The notes under the pieces are model-generated. The model did not search any database. It saw only the letters and a list, made by a program, of their open reading frames with translations, and was not told where the DNA came from. From contig NZ_CP034443.1 of the NCBI RefSeq assembly GCF_003952365.1, positions 3,589,001 to 3,653,000 of the forward strand: a DNA stretch of 64,000 nucleotides, written 5' to 3'. The DNA comes from Mesorhizobium sp. M9A.F.Ca.ET.002.03.1.2. Its GTDB lineage: Bacteria; Pseudomonadota; Alphaproteobacteria; Rhizobiales; Rhizobiaceae. The position numbers were made by a program, and so were the translations under genes. Shown piece after piece: positions 26,348 to 35,609 of this stretch (within the stretch, counting starts at the first letter, position 1; each line of letters begins with the position of its first letter).

Positions 26348-26875
26348 CTAGTCCGGTGCCCTGCTTCCTAGCTGTCGTCGAACCAAAACAAGTGTCGGGT
26401 CGTCAGGATAAGTCGTCACAATGAATCCCATATCGCGTTCGAGCTCAATAGCCGCACGATTTTCGCGATTCTCGATCGACTCGATTGTATCGAGGCCCAG
26501 CCCTTCGGCATATTTCGCTATGTAGGCGAGCAACTCCCAGCTGACGCCCAGATGCTTGTGATCTGCGCGCGTGCAGATCGCGACTTCTCCGTGCTGACGA
26601 GGCTGATCGCATGCCAGCGTTGCAACGGCGATCAGCAATCCATCGGCCGAAAAGGCAAGGAAGTTGTGCATCCCGGCATCATCGGAACGCGTCATTGCGG
26701 CGAGCCGCTCATGCGAGACGGCCTTCACTCCGCCGAGAAAGCGAAATCGCAGATCGTCCGGCGTCACATGGGTAAAGAACTCCGCCAAAGTTGGTTCATC
26801 CTCGGGGCGTGCGCTGCGCACTTCGAAATGAAATCCGGTGCGAGTGGTAAGAGTTGCCTTGCTATCCGTAGTCAT
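26348..26875 (-). CDS. GNAT-family N-acetyltransferase
   Basis: A 175-residue acetyltransferase with a single GNAT fold. FEVRSARPEDEPTLAEFF begins the domain. The acetyl-CoA region is a variant of the usual Q/RxxGxG loop (ADHKHLGVSWELLAYIAKYA), and ENRAAIELERDMGF ends it. It resembles the GNAT module of Pat/AcuA-like lysine acetyltransferases, lacking the NDP-forming acyl-CoA synthetase part. It follows the FixK-like gene in the same direction after 103 bp and may depend on it. Confidence 0.88.
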   Translation of the reverse strand: MTTDSKATLTTRTGFHFEVRSARPEDEPTLAEFFTHVTPDDLRFRFLGGVKAVSHERLAAMTRSDDAGMHNFLAFSADGLLIAVATLACDQPRQHGEVAICTRADHKHLGVSWELLAYIAKYAEGLGLDTIESIENRENRAAIELERDMGFIVTTYPDDPTLVLVRRQLGSRAPD

Positions 26876-26978
26876 GCTTTTGCCTGTAATCCTGGGTTAC
26901 GAAATTACCGGATGGACTGGTGTAGGCGAGCCTGGCCGTTTCCGGCCTGCCGCGTTCGGGTAATCGGGCGAAAGTCCG

Positions 26979-27626
26979 TCATTCGCTCATATAGCGAAGC
27001 GCGTCGTGCTTGACGATTTCGATGCTGCGCAGGTTGAGCAGGCGGATGACGCCCTTGTCCTTCAGCTTGGTGAAGACCCGCGATACGGTCTCGATGGTGA
27101 GGCCGAGATAGTCGCCGATATCCATGCGCGACATCGGCAGTTCGACCTGCCGCAATCCGCCCTGCCGCTCCGCCATGTCGACCAGGAACGCGGCGATGCG
27201 TTCGATGGCGTTCTGGCGGCCGAGCACCAGGAGGTGTTCCTGAGCCCTTGTCAGTCCCTTGAGCGCCAAGGGCAGCAATTGATGGGACATGTCAGCCCCG
27301 GCAGCGAAGCGGAAGACGCGCACGCCGGTGGCGTTGATCGCTTCGGCGAAGAAATGATGCGTGGTGTCGGCTTCGAAGCCGAAGGTCTCTCCAGCCAGGT
27401 GGAAAGCGCTTATCTGCCGGCGGCCGTCGGCAAGCAGGCGGTAGACGCGGACGGCGCCGAACTCGACCTGGTAGAAGGCGCCGGCCTTTTCGCCCTGGGC
27501 ATAGATTTCGGCACCGGCGGGAAAGAAGCTGACCGGTTGCAGCGGTGCGGTGTCGAACGCCGCCGGCTGGCTCGGCTGGGTGGCGCGCGAGGGCAGGGCA
27601 ATCCTTGAGGTCGTGTAGGCGTGCAT
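26979..27626 (-). CDS. FixK/FNR-like transcriptional regulator lacking cysteines
   Basis: A 215-residue Crp/Fnr-family protein. The cyclic-nucleotide-type barrel spans residues 25-135, and the helix-turn-helix is SRMDIGDYLGLTIETVSRVF, nearly the FixK recognition helix (ETVSR). No cysteine occurs anywhere, so no oxygen-sensing iron-sulphur cluster can form; this is a FixK-type rather than FnrN-type protein. It would bind TTGAT-N4-ATCAA sites like the one at 1485. The start at 27626 (MHAYTTSR) is supported by homology. Confidence 0.9.
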   Translation of the reverse strand: MHAYTTSRIALPSRATQPSQPAAFDTAPLQPVSFFPAGAEIYAQGEKAGAFYQVEFGAVRVYRLLADGRRQISAFHLAGETFGFEADTTHHFFAEAINATGVRVFRFAAGADMSHQLLPLALKGLTRAQEHLLVLGRQNAIERIAAFLVDMAERQGGLRQVELPMSRMDIGDYLGLTIETVSRVFTKLKDKGVIRLLNLRSIEIVKHDALRYMSE

Positions 27627-27944
27627 GGCTGTTTTCCCGGTTGATCCGTGACACAGCAATCGCGTGAATCGGCGGGTCGCGAAATTCGGTTATCTCCCTA
27701 CGGGAAACTACCTAGACCTCGACCGGGCAGGCTGTCCGAGGCTGCCAACTGTTATGCCATTCGCTGGCACGTACCCTGACGTTCCCGTGCCGCCGGTATC
27801 CTGGTGCGGACGGAGAGCGAAAACGATTAGCAACGCATGCCCACTCGAAGCTTGGTCGTCCGGCGTCGACCGTTCGCTGATATCTTCGCATTGAGCGCAT
27901 CAATCTATGGCGGCGAGGCGTCTCAAAAGCCGGTCTTGTTGCTC

Positions 27945-27972
27945 TTGATTGCTAGGACCATCTTCCTATCTA
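27945..27972 (+). promoter_or_regulatory. Predicted sigma-70-type promoter of the small RNA
   Basis: TTGATT at 27945-27950 and TATCTA at 27967-27972 are separated by 16 bp. This places transcription near 27979, directly before the first RNA hairpin. Confidence 0.5.
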
Positions 27973-27978
27973 TGATCT

Positions 27979-28080
27979 GCCCCATGCTCTCCCCTGGCAT
28001 GGGCGGGCGATGGATCCCCCTCCCTGATCCATCGTGGTGCTGAGCCCGCTGCCACTCCCTCCGGCAGCGGGCTTCTTTTT
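27979..28080 (+). ncRNA. Candidate small RNA with three anti-Shine-Dalgarno loops
   Basis: About 100 nt made of three perfect hairpins. Hairpin 1 has a 7-bp stem (27981-27987 with 27997-28003) and loop TCTCCCCTG. Hairpin 2 has a 9-bp stem (28008-28016 with 28026-28034) and loop CCCCTCCCT. Hairpin 3 has an 11-bp stem (28043-28053 with 28063-28073), loop ACTCCCTCC and a following T tract, so it doubles as terminator. Every loop carries CTCCC, able to pair with Shine-Dalgarno sequences, as in alphaproteobacterial trans-acting RNAs of the alpha-r14/CcsR kind. A promoter-like element sits just upstream and no reading frame fits. Confidence 0.78.
28043..28080 (+). terminator. Rho-independent terminator
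   Basis: An 11-bp perfect GC-rich stem (28043-28053 with 28063-28073) with a 9-nt loop is followed by TCTTTTT. It ends the candidate small RNA. Confidence 0.9.
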
Positions 28081-28081
28081 G

Positions 28082-28471
28082 TCGATGCGGCCAATCGAGC
28101 CAGCCTTTGTTCCACGTCCAACCGAGCACGGTGCGGAGCAGACCACGGACTTGCACGCCGATCGGGACTGGGACCTGGTGGTCGGGGACTTCATCGAGTT
28201 GGCTGAAGGGCTTCGGTTATAGAGTGCACAGCAGGTGCGCGCAGGCTGGGCATTCGACGCGCCGCCGGTCCTTAGCGTGATCCTTGATGGCTTCGGTTTC
28301 GGCGATGACGGCACGATCTGAGGCGACGAATTTCTGCTCGGCGACTACCGCGGCGTCCGGCCTCGAGGATCTGGCGCACACAGGCATTCCGGGCAAACGA
28401 TGGCGGGTTGGCGCAGGGCCAGGCGATGATAGGGCTCGCCGTTAATTGCGATTGAATGCCAGAAGCGATCT
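28082..28471. other. Region with possible gene remnant, no intact gene
   Basis: Nothing intact is seen. On the minus strand, a frame ending at 28217 carries VECPACAHLLCTL, a possible zinc-ribbon end. Another frame upstream has IVCPECLCA before a stop. The two may be pieces of one decayed Cys-rich protein, split by a frameshift near 28350. No family is recognised. Confidence 0.3.
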
Positions 28472-28699
28472 CTAAAGTTGCCCGTCCAGCCACTCCCGCA
28501 AATCGCGGTCTCGCTCACTTTCGGCAATGGGCGGCGAGGGCCGCCTCCAGACATACCAGATGGCGGCAAGCACGCCGGCAGCCCACGCGCCGGCGAACAT
28601 ATTTGCAATGAGGTCGATCGGAACCTCCCAAGCCGGCGGTAATATTAGCACGGCATCAATTAGGGGTACCACATCAATTAGGAGTACAGGATCGACCAA
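28472..28699 (-). CDS. Small membrane hypothetical protein
   Basis: 75 residues with one clear hydrophobic helix (ANMFAGAWAAGVLAAIWYVW) followed by RRPS and an acidic tail (ESERDRDLREW). The N-terminal part contains a short near repeat (LLIDVV/PLIDAV), encoded by the directly repeated ATCAATTAGG at about 28655-28685. No strong ribosome binding site is seen, so it is a weak call. Confidence 0.4.
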   Translation of the reverse strand: MVDPVLLIDVVPLIDAVLILPPAWEVPIDLIANMFAGAWAAGVLAAIWYVWRRPSPPIAESERDRDLREWLDGQL

Positions 28700-28730
28700 T
28701 GGCTGCGTGGTGCCGGTCCAAACGAACGTT

Positions 28731-29081
28731 CTACCGTCCCAACCAGCCTTTCTTCGCGATGATGCAGCCAGCCGAAATCCCGACGCTGCCGGCGAGCGCT
28801 TTGATCACAGCGTCCTCAAGGGTAGGGTGCCGACTTGGGCTGAGCATCTGCAATGCCTCGATGCCGAGACCAGCCACGACTACCAGGCTAAGCGCCAGCA
28901 TCCAATCGCGGTCGTAGGCGAGGCCAAACAACAGGCCAAGGACAAGGAACGCGGCAACTCGTTCTGGCTCTGGGCCAAGGCCTGAGTGGGGGCGCATTCC
29001 AATCGGAACAATCGTCACGGCCAGGATGGCGATGACCAACAGCCATGCGGCGTCCGGAAGACGGAGCGAAGCATTTTCCAT
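28731..29081 (-). CDS. VanZ-like family membrane protein
   Basis: A 116-residue membrane protein with three or four hydrophobic helices. The pattern (VPIGMRPHSGLGPEPERVAAF, then LGIEALQML, RHPTLEDAVIKALAG) is that of the short VanZ-like proteins common at the edges of exopolysaccharide loci. The start at 29081 (MENASLRLPD) fits the family. Its function is unknown; it marks the left end of the polysaccharide region. Confidence 0.8.
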   Translation of the reverse strand: MENASLRLPDAAWLLVIAILAVTIVPIGMRPHSGLGPEPERVAAFLVLGLLFGLAYDRDWMLALSLVVVAGLGIEALQMLSPSRHPTLEDAVIKALAGSVGISAGCIIAKKGWLGR

Positions 29082-29319
29082 CCATAGACATGACTGGGAT
29101 GCAACGCTACTCCACGTACTAAGGCTTGAACAATCCACCAGTTCCCCAACCTGGCCCAAAGAAGATCAGGCGTCGCGGTGCGGTGTATCTGCGCCGCAGG
29201 ACGCAATGCTAATGCCCGATGGTTCATCCAATTAGCTTATATCCGAACGTATCAGCAGGTGCGCTGAGCCTTTCACGATAACATTCGACCTTGGCCTGAC
29301 GCAAAGTCCGGAACGTTTT

Positions 29320-30463
29320 ATGGAACGCAATGCCCACTATCTCATCATAGATTTCCTGCGCATTTTTGCAGCGATTTTGGTGTTGCTGAACCACTTCGCG
29401 ACATTCGCCTGGAACAGTGCGTCAGTCGCCGAGGGGAGCGATGTCGGCTTCGGTTTTCTATCGGCGTTTGCCGGTCTGGGTGCCGTGGGGGTCGAGATTT
29501 TTTTCGTAATTTCCGGCTTTGTCATCGCCATGAGCGCCTCAGGCGAAGGGGGGTGTCGCAAGCGCTGCGTTTCGCGCGCATTCGCGCTACGCGTATATTG
29601 CCAGCCTTGTGGTTGTCCGCGCTTGTCAGTTTGGCCGCACGAGCCCTTTATGGAGAGGATTTGCCTCGTCTTCTGATGGATTTCTGTAGATCTGTAATAT
29701 TGTCGCCTAAGGGTCCCTATATCGATGGAGTTGTATGGTCTCTCGTCATCGAGGCCGTATTTTATTTCCTGGTGGTCGTATCGATTTTGTCCAGGTTTCG
29801 TTTTTCACTCTACGACCTGGCTAAGATAATAGGGTTTTCCAGCTCGGTATATCTTCTTGTTGTCTCTGGGTTGCATATGCTGCCGCCGTCCACGCGGTTG
29901 GAGGAAGCGATTTCAGTGCTTTCGCGGTTCCCCTTCAAACTGCTTCTGCTGCAGCACGGCGTTTTCTTCGCTGCGGGTATGATCTTCTTTCTTGTCAGGG
30001 ACGGTGGCGAAGATCATGGCATAGTGGGGCATCACGGACGGAAGGCAGTGCTGTTATTGCTTTTCGGCGGTATGAGCATCGTGGAGATTTTCATTTCAGT
30101 TGAACGCGGCTATGCGTACAAATTGTCAGCCGTGATAATTTGGCTGGTCTGTATGTATGCAATGGTCGTAGGAATAAGGTATAGCGATTTTATCAAGGGA
30201 AAACTTTTTGAACGTCAGAAGCTGGTAAATATATCGGAGGAATAAGTTACCCAATCTATTTGAATCACTATTCCGTTGGGATGGTCATCGTTTGGTGGCT
30301 TTTTTCTTTAGGCCTTCCGATGCCTATCGTATTTGTGCTCTCCTTGTTGTTCGTTTTAAGTTTGAGCATGGCCGTTATGTGGCTGGAGAGGAGGATTCAA
30401 AACGCCATCAAGGGATGGTTTCCTAAACCCCCGGCGCCAAATGAGCTCAAAATGGCGGTTTAG
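29320..30463 (+). pseudogene. Acyltransferase-3 (OafA/ExoZ-like) broken by two frameshifts
   Basis: A membrane O-acyltransferase read in three successive frames: LIIDFLRIFAAILVLLNHFA to GVEIFFVISGFVIAMSASG (29320 to about 29550), FARIRATRILPALWLSALVS onward (29553-30238), and ISYPIYLNHYSVGM to the end (30239-30463). The first break is at a run of six Gs (29548-29553), where a seventh G would restore the frame. The second is near 30237. The product would decorate EPS with acyl groups. It is inactive as read, by decay, phase variation or sequencing error. Confidence 0.85.
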
Positions 30464-31367
30464 GCTATGGGGCGCGATAAGGCGGTCGAGGCGCCGCTCG
30501 CCCCAAGCGCTGGATCCATATGCGCATAAGCCGATGTGGCCTCTGCTGCACGGGCTTTGGTAGGCGGCATCGGCACTCCAGGCATACCCTCTTCCCGGGC
30601 GCGTGGCGGCAGATCCTCTCGGCATTGCGCGGTAATCGCGGCATCATAGCTACTACGAATGAGGTACGCCTTGCCACTGTGTAGTGTCTCAAACGGAGAC
30701 AGCATGGCTCGAAAGAGAGGCGTCGACTGACCCATTCCGGCCCTGGAACTCCAGCGAGGGGTTGCTCATCCGGTCGTAGTGGTTCTGAGCCTTTGAGCGA
30801 ACGCTCTTGTCCGTTGAGACGCCGTCACGGCAGAAAAAATCATGCCGGGTGGCGACTTGCTTGTCCTGTGAGGCATCTGACCTACCGCGACTGCGCTTGC
30901 GGTGTGGCGCTTGAGTGAATCGGTGCTGATCGAGCTGGGGCATCCGAGACGTTATCTGCGAGTGAAATCAGGAGCTTGCCTCAAGGCGTGGCGGCAGTGT
31001 TGCGGAACGCCACGGATCAATCAGGCAGCCGCAACTTGTCTCGTTTCCACCGAAAAGCGACGTTTACCTGGGTCCCGCTGAAGCAACCTCGCCCCCTCCT
31101 GGCCAACACATACACTGCTCGAAATCGGCGCGATTGTGTCGCTGCGATTCCGCTGAAGACGTTGGCGCGGAGTCGTGAAAGTCGGTCGAATTTCATAGTG
31201 AATTCGGGTCTTAGTTCGGCCTTGATCAGGCATGATCCTTGCTTCTTGAGGGAGTGCGTCAGGCAACATCATCCAATTGGTGTAGCCAGGGGTGGGTACT
31301 CAACACGTCAAAGCTGAAGTACATTTTTGCCTAGGAGGGTATCTTGGGGAGGATTGGCGGGGTTCAA
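30464..31367. other. Gene-poor 0.9-kb stretch before the Crp-type regulator
   Basis: No supported gene. A minus-strand frame at 30460-30735 (91 codons) shows a polar protein with GMPGVPMPPTKARAAEA but no ribosome binding site or known family. The remaining frames are short and look random. The stretch separates the broken acyltransferase from the EPS regulators and may hold their upstream regulatory region. Confidence 0.4.
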
Positions 31368-32102
31368 ATGACGTATGCTTCACGCCCTTTTTTGGGTGGA
31401 AATGAAAATCATCCGTCGTCGGTCGGACTGGAAAACGACGATAAGGCGTATATCAAGGCGCTAGGGTTCGTCTCGAAGCGATATGCGGCAGAGACCGCAA
31501 TCGTCAATCAGGGAGAGGGCAGTGATCGCGTCTTCGTAATCGAGTCAGGCTGGGGATGCATTTCCCATGATCTTTCCGGTGGACAGAGACAGATCTTGGA
31601 CTTTGCCCTGAAGGGCGACATTGTCCTGCCACAGTCGTACATGGGCACAGCTCTTGAGACATTTGTGGCCCAAACCGAGCTTGCGGTACTGGAGGCCTCG
31701 ACCAAGGCACTTGCTCTTGGCGCCGCGAAATCGTCCCGTACAGCTACGCTTTTTCTCGAACCTCTCGTGCATCAGAGAGCGCTCGTTGCCCAACATCTCA
31801 TCAACATCGGGCGGCGCAGCGCCTTGGCGCGTACAGCGCACTTGCTGCTCGAACTGGGAGCGCGCTTGGAGCGTGTCGGCGCTGTCACCCATACTGGCTA
31901 TGCATGCCCGCTCACCCAGTACGATCTCGCGGATGCGCTCGGGCTGACGCCGATTCATGTCAATCGAATGCTGCGGGAATTGAGGGAACGCAGGCTTATC
32001 GAGTTCCGCCAAGGTCATGTCCATGTGCTCGATCAACCGGGCGCTACGAAATTTGCCGAGTTCGATGACAGATATATCCATAACAGATATGTCTACAATT
32101 GA
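31368..32102 (+). CDS. Crp/Fnr-family transcriptional regulator
   Basis: A 244-residue regulator with a cNMP-binding-type barrel (about residues 25-145, including VIESGWGCISHDLSGGQRQI). A C-terminal winged helix has TQYDLADALGLTPIHVNRML as recognition helix. It lacks the FNR cysteine cluster, so its ligand is unknown. GGCGGGG precedes the ATG at 31368. Its position in front of the LuxR-type regulator and EPS genes suggests local control of polysaccharide synthesis. Confidence 0.88.
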   Translation: MTYASRPFLGGNENHPSSVGLENDDKAYIKALGFVSKRYAAETAIVNQGEGSDRVFVIESGWGCISHDLSGGQRQILDFALKGDIVLPQSYMGTALETFVAQTELAVLEASTKALALGAAKSSRTATLFLEPLVHQRALVAQHLINIGRRSALARTAHLLLELGARLERVGAVTHTGYACPLTQYDLADALGLTPIHVNRMLRELRERRLIEFRQGHVHVLDQPGATKFAEFDDRYIHNRYVYN

Positions 32103-32492
32103 CGCTATTTTGGCACCACGCCAACGCGGCGGGACCTGCCTCGAAGCCACCCGATAGGCGAAGCCCACTATTCTTATGGACGCCGACTGCTCGCATCTGC
32201 ACAGACAATGCGAGCGCCAGCTTCCATTCGGTGCAGTCTCTTACTAGCCTCCTCCTAGGCCGAGTTAACTAACCGAAATTTTTTTAGATTTTGTTAACCT
32301 AAATTAGTGAAGGCCCACCTTTTGGCCGGTAACCTCCTCTACGCAATAGTGCTGTGACCATGGCGGGGGCCTGGCAATTTCACAGTTTTAAGGAAGTTGG
32401 CGCGAACAGAATATCGTTCGCATAAATGGTATTTGTCTGGAGTCCCTCTCGTACTGGTCTCGAAACGTGTGTAATGTTTGGGGAGTAAGTTC
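32103..32492. promoter_or_regulatory. AT-rich regulatory region upstream of the LuxR-type gene
   Basis: No gene is present. The core (about 32262-32310) is strikingly AT-rich and carries two GTTAAC hexamers (32264-32269 and 32293-32298) around a run of Ts. This is unlike the surrounding GC-rich DNA. Such AT-rich tracts upstream of EPS regulators in rhizobia are often bound by MucR/Ros-type proteins; binding here is a guess. Confidence 0.4.
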
Positions 32493-33263
32493 ATGGTACC
32501 GACAATTCAATTGGAAGCGAAATCACCCGGTGCACTGGAATTCCTATCGGGTAACATTGGGAATGGAATTCATCTTCATAGAAACGGCTTAGCTGAATCC
32601 TGCCTGGCTCTGTTGGACGAGCGGGTGCTTGACCGGCAATGTCTTGCACAATGCTTGACTGCTTATGGCGTCGGGAAGGAAATTCTGTCGTTCGGTTCGA
32701 TCGAAGAATGGCGGCATCAGGAGAACGCACTGTCGGCATCGGCCATTCTGCTGAACGTGGGCAGCCGAAAGGTGACAGACGCAAAGACCGGCAGCGAAAT
32801 CGCCGATCTCGTGAGTGAGGCTCACCCGGTTCCAGTGGTGATTTTGGCCGATACCGACGACTTGGAGCAGATTCTAAAGGCGTTGAATTACGGCGCAAAA
32901 GCCTACATCCCTTCGTCGATCCGTTTCGAGATCTGCGTTGAAGCCGTAAATCTCGTCCTTGCCGGTGGAACATTTGTCCCTGCAAGCAGTGTGTTTGCCC
33001 TGCATAAGGCAATCGACACCGGTGTCGATGTGACAAGAGCCATGGCGAGCGTGTTCACGGAGCGGCAAGAAGAGGTCGTCCAGGCTCTGAGGCGTGGGAA
33101 GGCGAACAAGATAATCGCGCATGAGCTCAATCTCCGTGAGAGCACGGTCAAGGTCCACATTCGCAACATCATGAAGAAGTTGAAGGCGACGAACAGGACG
33201 GAGGTCGTCTACAAGCTCAATGAGATGTTCCCTGGTACCCTCGTGTCGGGTCGATCAAGTTAA
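32493..33263 (+). CDS. LuxR/NarL-type transcriptional regulator
   Basis: 256 residues. The N-terminal 150 resemble a degenerate receiver domain (PVVILADTDDLEQILKALNYGAKAYIPSS) and lack a clear phospho-Asp. The C-terminal LuxR HTH (about 190-250) has FTERQEEVVQALRRGKANKI and ESTVKVHIRNIMKKL. GGGGAG before the ATG supports 32493. Similar atypical receivers sit in front of rhizobial EPS loci, and it is transcribed toward the co-polymerase gene. Confidence 0.88.
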   Translation: MVPTIQLEAKSPGALEFLSGNIGNGIHLHRNGLAESCLALLDERVLDRQCLAQCLTAYGVGKEILSFGSIEEWRHQENALSASAILLNVGSRKVTDAKTGSEIADLVSEAHPVPVVILADTDDLEQILKALNYGAKAYIPSSIRFEICVEAVNLVLAGGTFVPASSVFALHKAIDTGVDVTRAMASVFTERQEEVVQALRRGKANKIIAHELNLRESTVKVHIRNIMKKLKATNRTEVVYKLNEMFPGTLVSGRSS

Positions 33264-33376
33264 ACCTGACTTCGGTTACTTGCGATCACCAGACATAACG
33301 GTGGCCACGGCTGCACGTACGCAATGGGGCTCGTCGGTGGCGACCCTGTTCGACCTGCAGTTCGCCGCTCTCTTCG

Positions 33377-35278
33377 TTGCAGATATGGATGGACGCCATG
33401 CTAGACCGGCCGTTGGCGGCAATTGCCCACAAGCCATGGCTTGTTGGGGCCGATGCTCCGCAGGATTTTATCAGCCTCGCTGACATTGTTTCTTTTGTCC
33501 GGCAGTACATCTTCTCGATTCTTGCGTTTATGGTCGCCGGAATCGGTTGCGCCACGTTTTACTTTGCTACCTCGGATCCGATCTATGTGGCGCGAACGCA
33601 GATCCTGATCGAGCCAAAGATCCCCAGAAACCTTCAGCAGCAGCCCTCTGAGGTGAATCTGTCGCTCGACACCGCCCAGATCGAGAGCCAACTCGCGGTT
33701 CTGCGCTCCCAGAAGATCGCGATAATGGTGATCGATGACCTTGGACTCATGGATAATCCAACGTTCAGGGATATGAGCGGCCCGACGATCGGCGAGAGGT
33801 TTCACAGGGTCTGGATGAGTGTCTTTCAGGGTGACGGGCTCTACACCAGCTATGCCGCGGATTTCTTCAATCGCGTGCTGCCCTGGCCGGATCAAGAACA
33901 AGCGAACACTCCGCAGTCGGAATCCGAGCGGGAGCGTAGCGCGGTGGAGATATTCACCGGTGGCCTGGATGTTCAGCGTGTCGGTGTCTCATATGCAATA
34001 GACATTACATTCCAGTCTCTGGACCCGGCCTTGGCGGCACGCATCGCAAACGCCACAGCGGAGGCATTCGTACGCGAGCAGGTGCAAACGACAAAAGTGG
34101 CGGCTGGCGAAGGCATCGTATGGTTGGAAAGGCGTATGCGGGAGGTCGGCGACCAGATGAACAAGGCGACCAGGATCGCCCAGGAGTTTCGCGCGAAACA
34201 CGACTACAGTATAGGCCAGGGCGAGACGTCCGTCGATGGACAGGGTCTCCCCCTCAACGAAGAACAGCCAAAACACCAGACTACACTAGAGCAGTTGGAA
34301 GTTACCGCCGAAACCTATCGAAAGATGTATGAAAGCCTACTCGGAGCTTATACGAACTCGGTCGACCAACAACCTTATCTGATCGCCAATGCTCGTGTCA
34401 TTACCTCCGCAACGAGCCCAAAAAAGGCAAGTCGGCCGCGCAAGACCTTGATCCTCGCCTTTGGCGCACTTGCCGGACTGGTAGCTGGCATCGGGTTTGC
34501 CGTTGCGCGGCGCGGTCTCGATCGGAACGTGAGGACGCCTCATCAGATCCGCCGCGAACTGGGTTTAGCCTGTATTGGAGAATTGCCGCCGGTCAGCTTC
34601 AGGCGCGGTGGTTTTGGCCGGCTTGACGAGGTGCTCAGGAATCCGGACTCCTCATTCAGCGGGAGCCTTCAGAGCGTCAAGGCGATCATGAGCTTGGCCG
34701 GAGCCTCCCATCCAAGGCGCCGCATCGGAGTCACATCCGTGTCCCCCGGTGATGGAAAGAGCACCGTTGTGAGTAACCTGGCGGCCCTATGTGCGGCGTC
34801 GGGCACAGCCACCCTCGTGATCAACGCCGACCGTAAGTCGGCACTGGCCAACGAACTCTTCGATTCCTCCGATTTCAACATGGCCGACAGGGATTCCGGA
34901 GGCCCCAGAGATCTCGTCAAGCAAATCCAGTTCATTGAAAAGACATCGTTTTATTACTTGAGGAACGATGAGTCGAATTCCGCGAATTTGCTCGCTCCCA
35001 ATAATATGGAGAGATTACTGCGCGAGGTTGGCGCTTACGGTGTCGTCATTGTTGAGCTTCCACCGTTTAGTTCAGGTGCTGAAGGGCTGGCTGTCAGCCC
35101 GCTTCTCGATGGCGTGATTGTGGTGGCGCAGTGGGGTGTGACGTCGCTTGATCAACTTGAGGATCTGACGCAGACCCTCAAAAATATCAACTCGTCCGTC
35201 CTTGGGGTGTTGATGACCCGTGTTCGTTCTGTTTCGGCTCATCGTTACCGGAAGCGCACAACCCAAGCTCCGCGCTGA
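33377..35278 (+). CDS. Wzz/BY-kinase-like polysaccharide co-polymerase (ExoP-like)
   Basis: 633 residues. A Wzz chain-length domain is bounded by membrane helices at about 43-65 and 360-380 with a coiled-coil periplasmic part (WLERRMREVGDQMNKATR). The cytoplasmic domain has a Walker A variant SVSPGDGKST and a Walker A' that reads VINADRKS. The C-terminus has a single Tyr rather than a Tyr cluster, so autophosphorylation as in ExoP/Wzc is doubtful. It should set EPS chain length. ATGs at 33377, 33392 or 33401 are all possible starts. Confidence 0.88.
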   Translation: MQIWMDAMLDRPLAAIAHKPWLVGADAPQDFISLADIVSFVRQYIFSILAFMVAGIGCATFYFATSDPIYVARTQILIEPKIPRNLQQQPSEVNLSLDTAQIESQLAVLRSQKIAIMVIDDLGLMDNPTFRDMSGPTIGERFHRVWMSVFQGDGLYTSYAADFFNRVLPWPDQEQANTPQSESERERSAVEIFTGGLDVQRVGVSYAIDITFQSLDPALAARIANATAEAFVREQVQTTKVAAGEGIVWLERRMREVGDQMNKATRIAQEFRAKHDYSIGQGETSVDGQGLPLNEEQPKHQTTLEQLEVTAETYRKMYESLLGAYTNSVDQQPYLIANARVITSATSPKKASRPRKTLILAFGALAGLVAGIGFAVARRGLDRNVRTPHQIRRELGLACIGELPPVSFRRGGFGRLDEVLRNPDSSFSGSLQSVKAIMSLAGASHPRRRIGVTSVSPGDGKSTVVSNLAALCAASGTATLVINADRKSALANELFDSSDFNMADRDSGGPRDLVKQIQFIEKTSFYYLRNDESNSANLLAPNNMERLLREVGAYGVVIVELPPFSSGAEGLAVSPLLDGVIVVAQWGVTSLDQLEDLTQTLKNINSSVLGVLMTRVRSVSAHRYRKRTTQAPR

Positions 35279-35609
35279 CATCGATGCTGTCTTCCTCACG
35301 GCGGCGGTCAGTCGAGCGCAAGCTCGGCGGCAGTCTCGGCACTGCCCGTCAATTCGGCACCTGCCTGCAAATATTTCTGTGCCGCTAATTAAGCAGGGCG
35401 GCGCAGAGAATAGCGCGTCGAACATTTTGATTCCGATATCGTGCCTGCCGTTGGTTGGAGCAGCCATTCGTCCGTACCTGATCTAGCATCTTAGGGGTAA
35501 CCCGCCGCTACCAATCATCCCCCAACTACCACCTTTTCTCTGCTTGCCGGGGGTCGCTCGTCGTTGACAAAATGCAAACGAAAACAGCTGAAATCGAGCG
35601 TGAGCAGAA
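35279..35609. other. Intergenic region upstream of the sugar transferase
   Basis: No gene is seen. TTGACA at 35564-35569 is a consensus -35, but no good -10 follows at 16-18 bp. The stretch probably holds the promoter of the sugar transferase gene. Confidence 0.35.

Noticed and set aside
30460..30735. Minus-strand open frame of 91 codons after the broken acyltransferase
   Set aside because: Polar sequence without family resemblance or start signals; not called as a gene.
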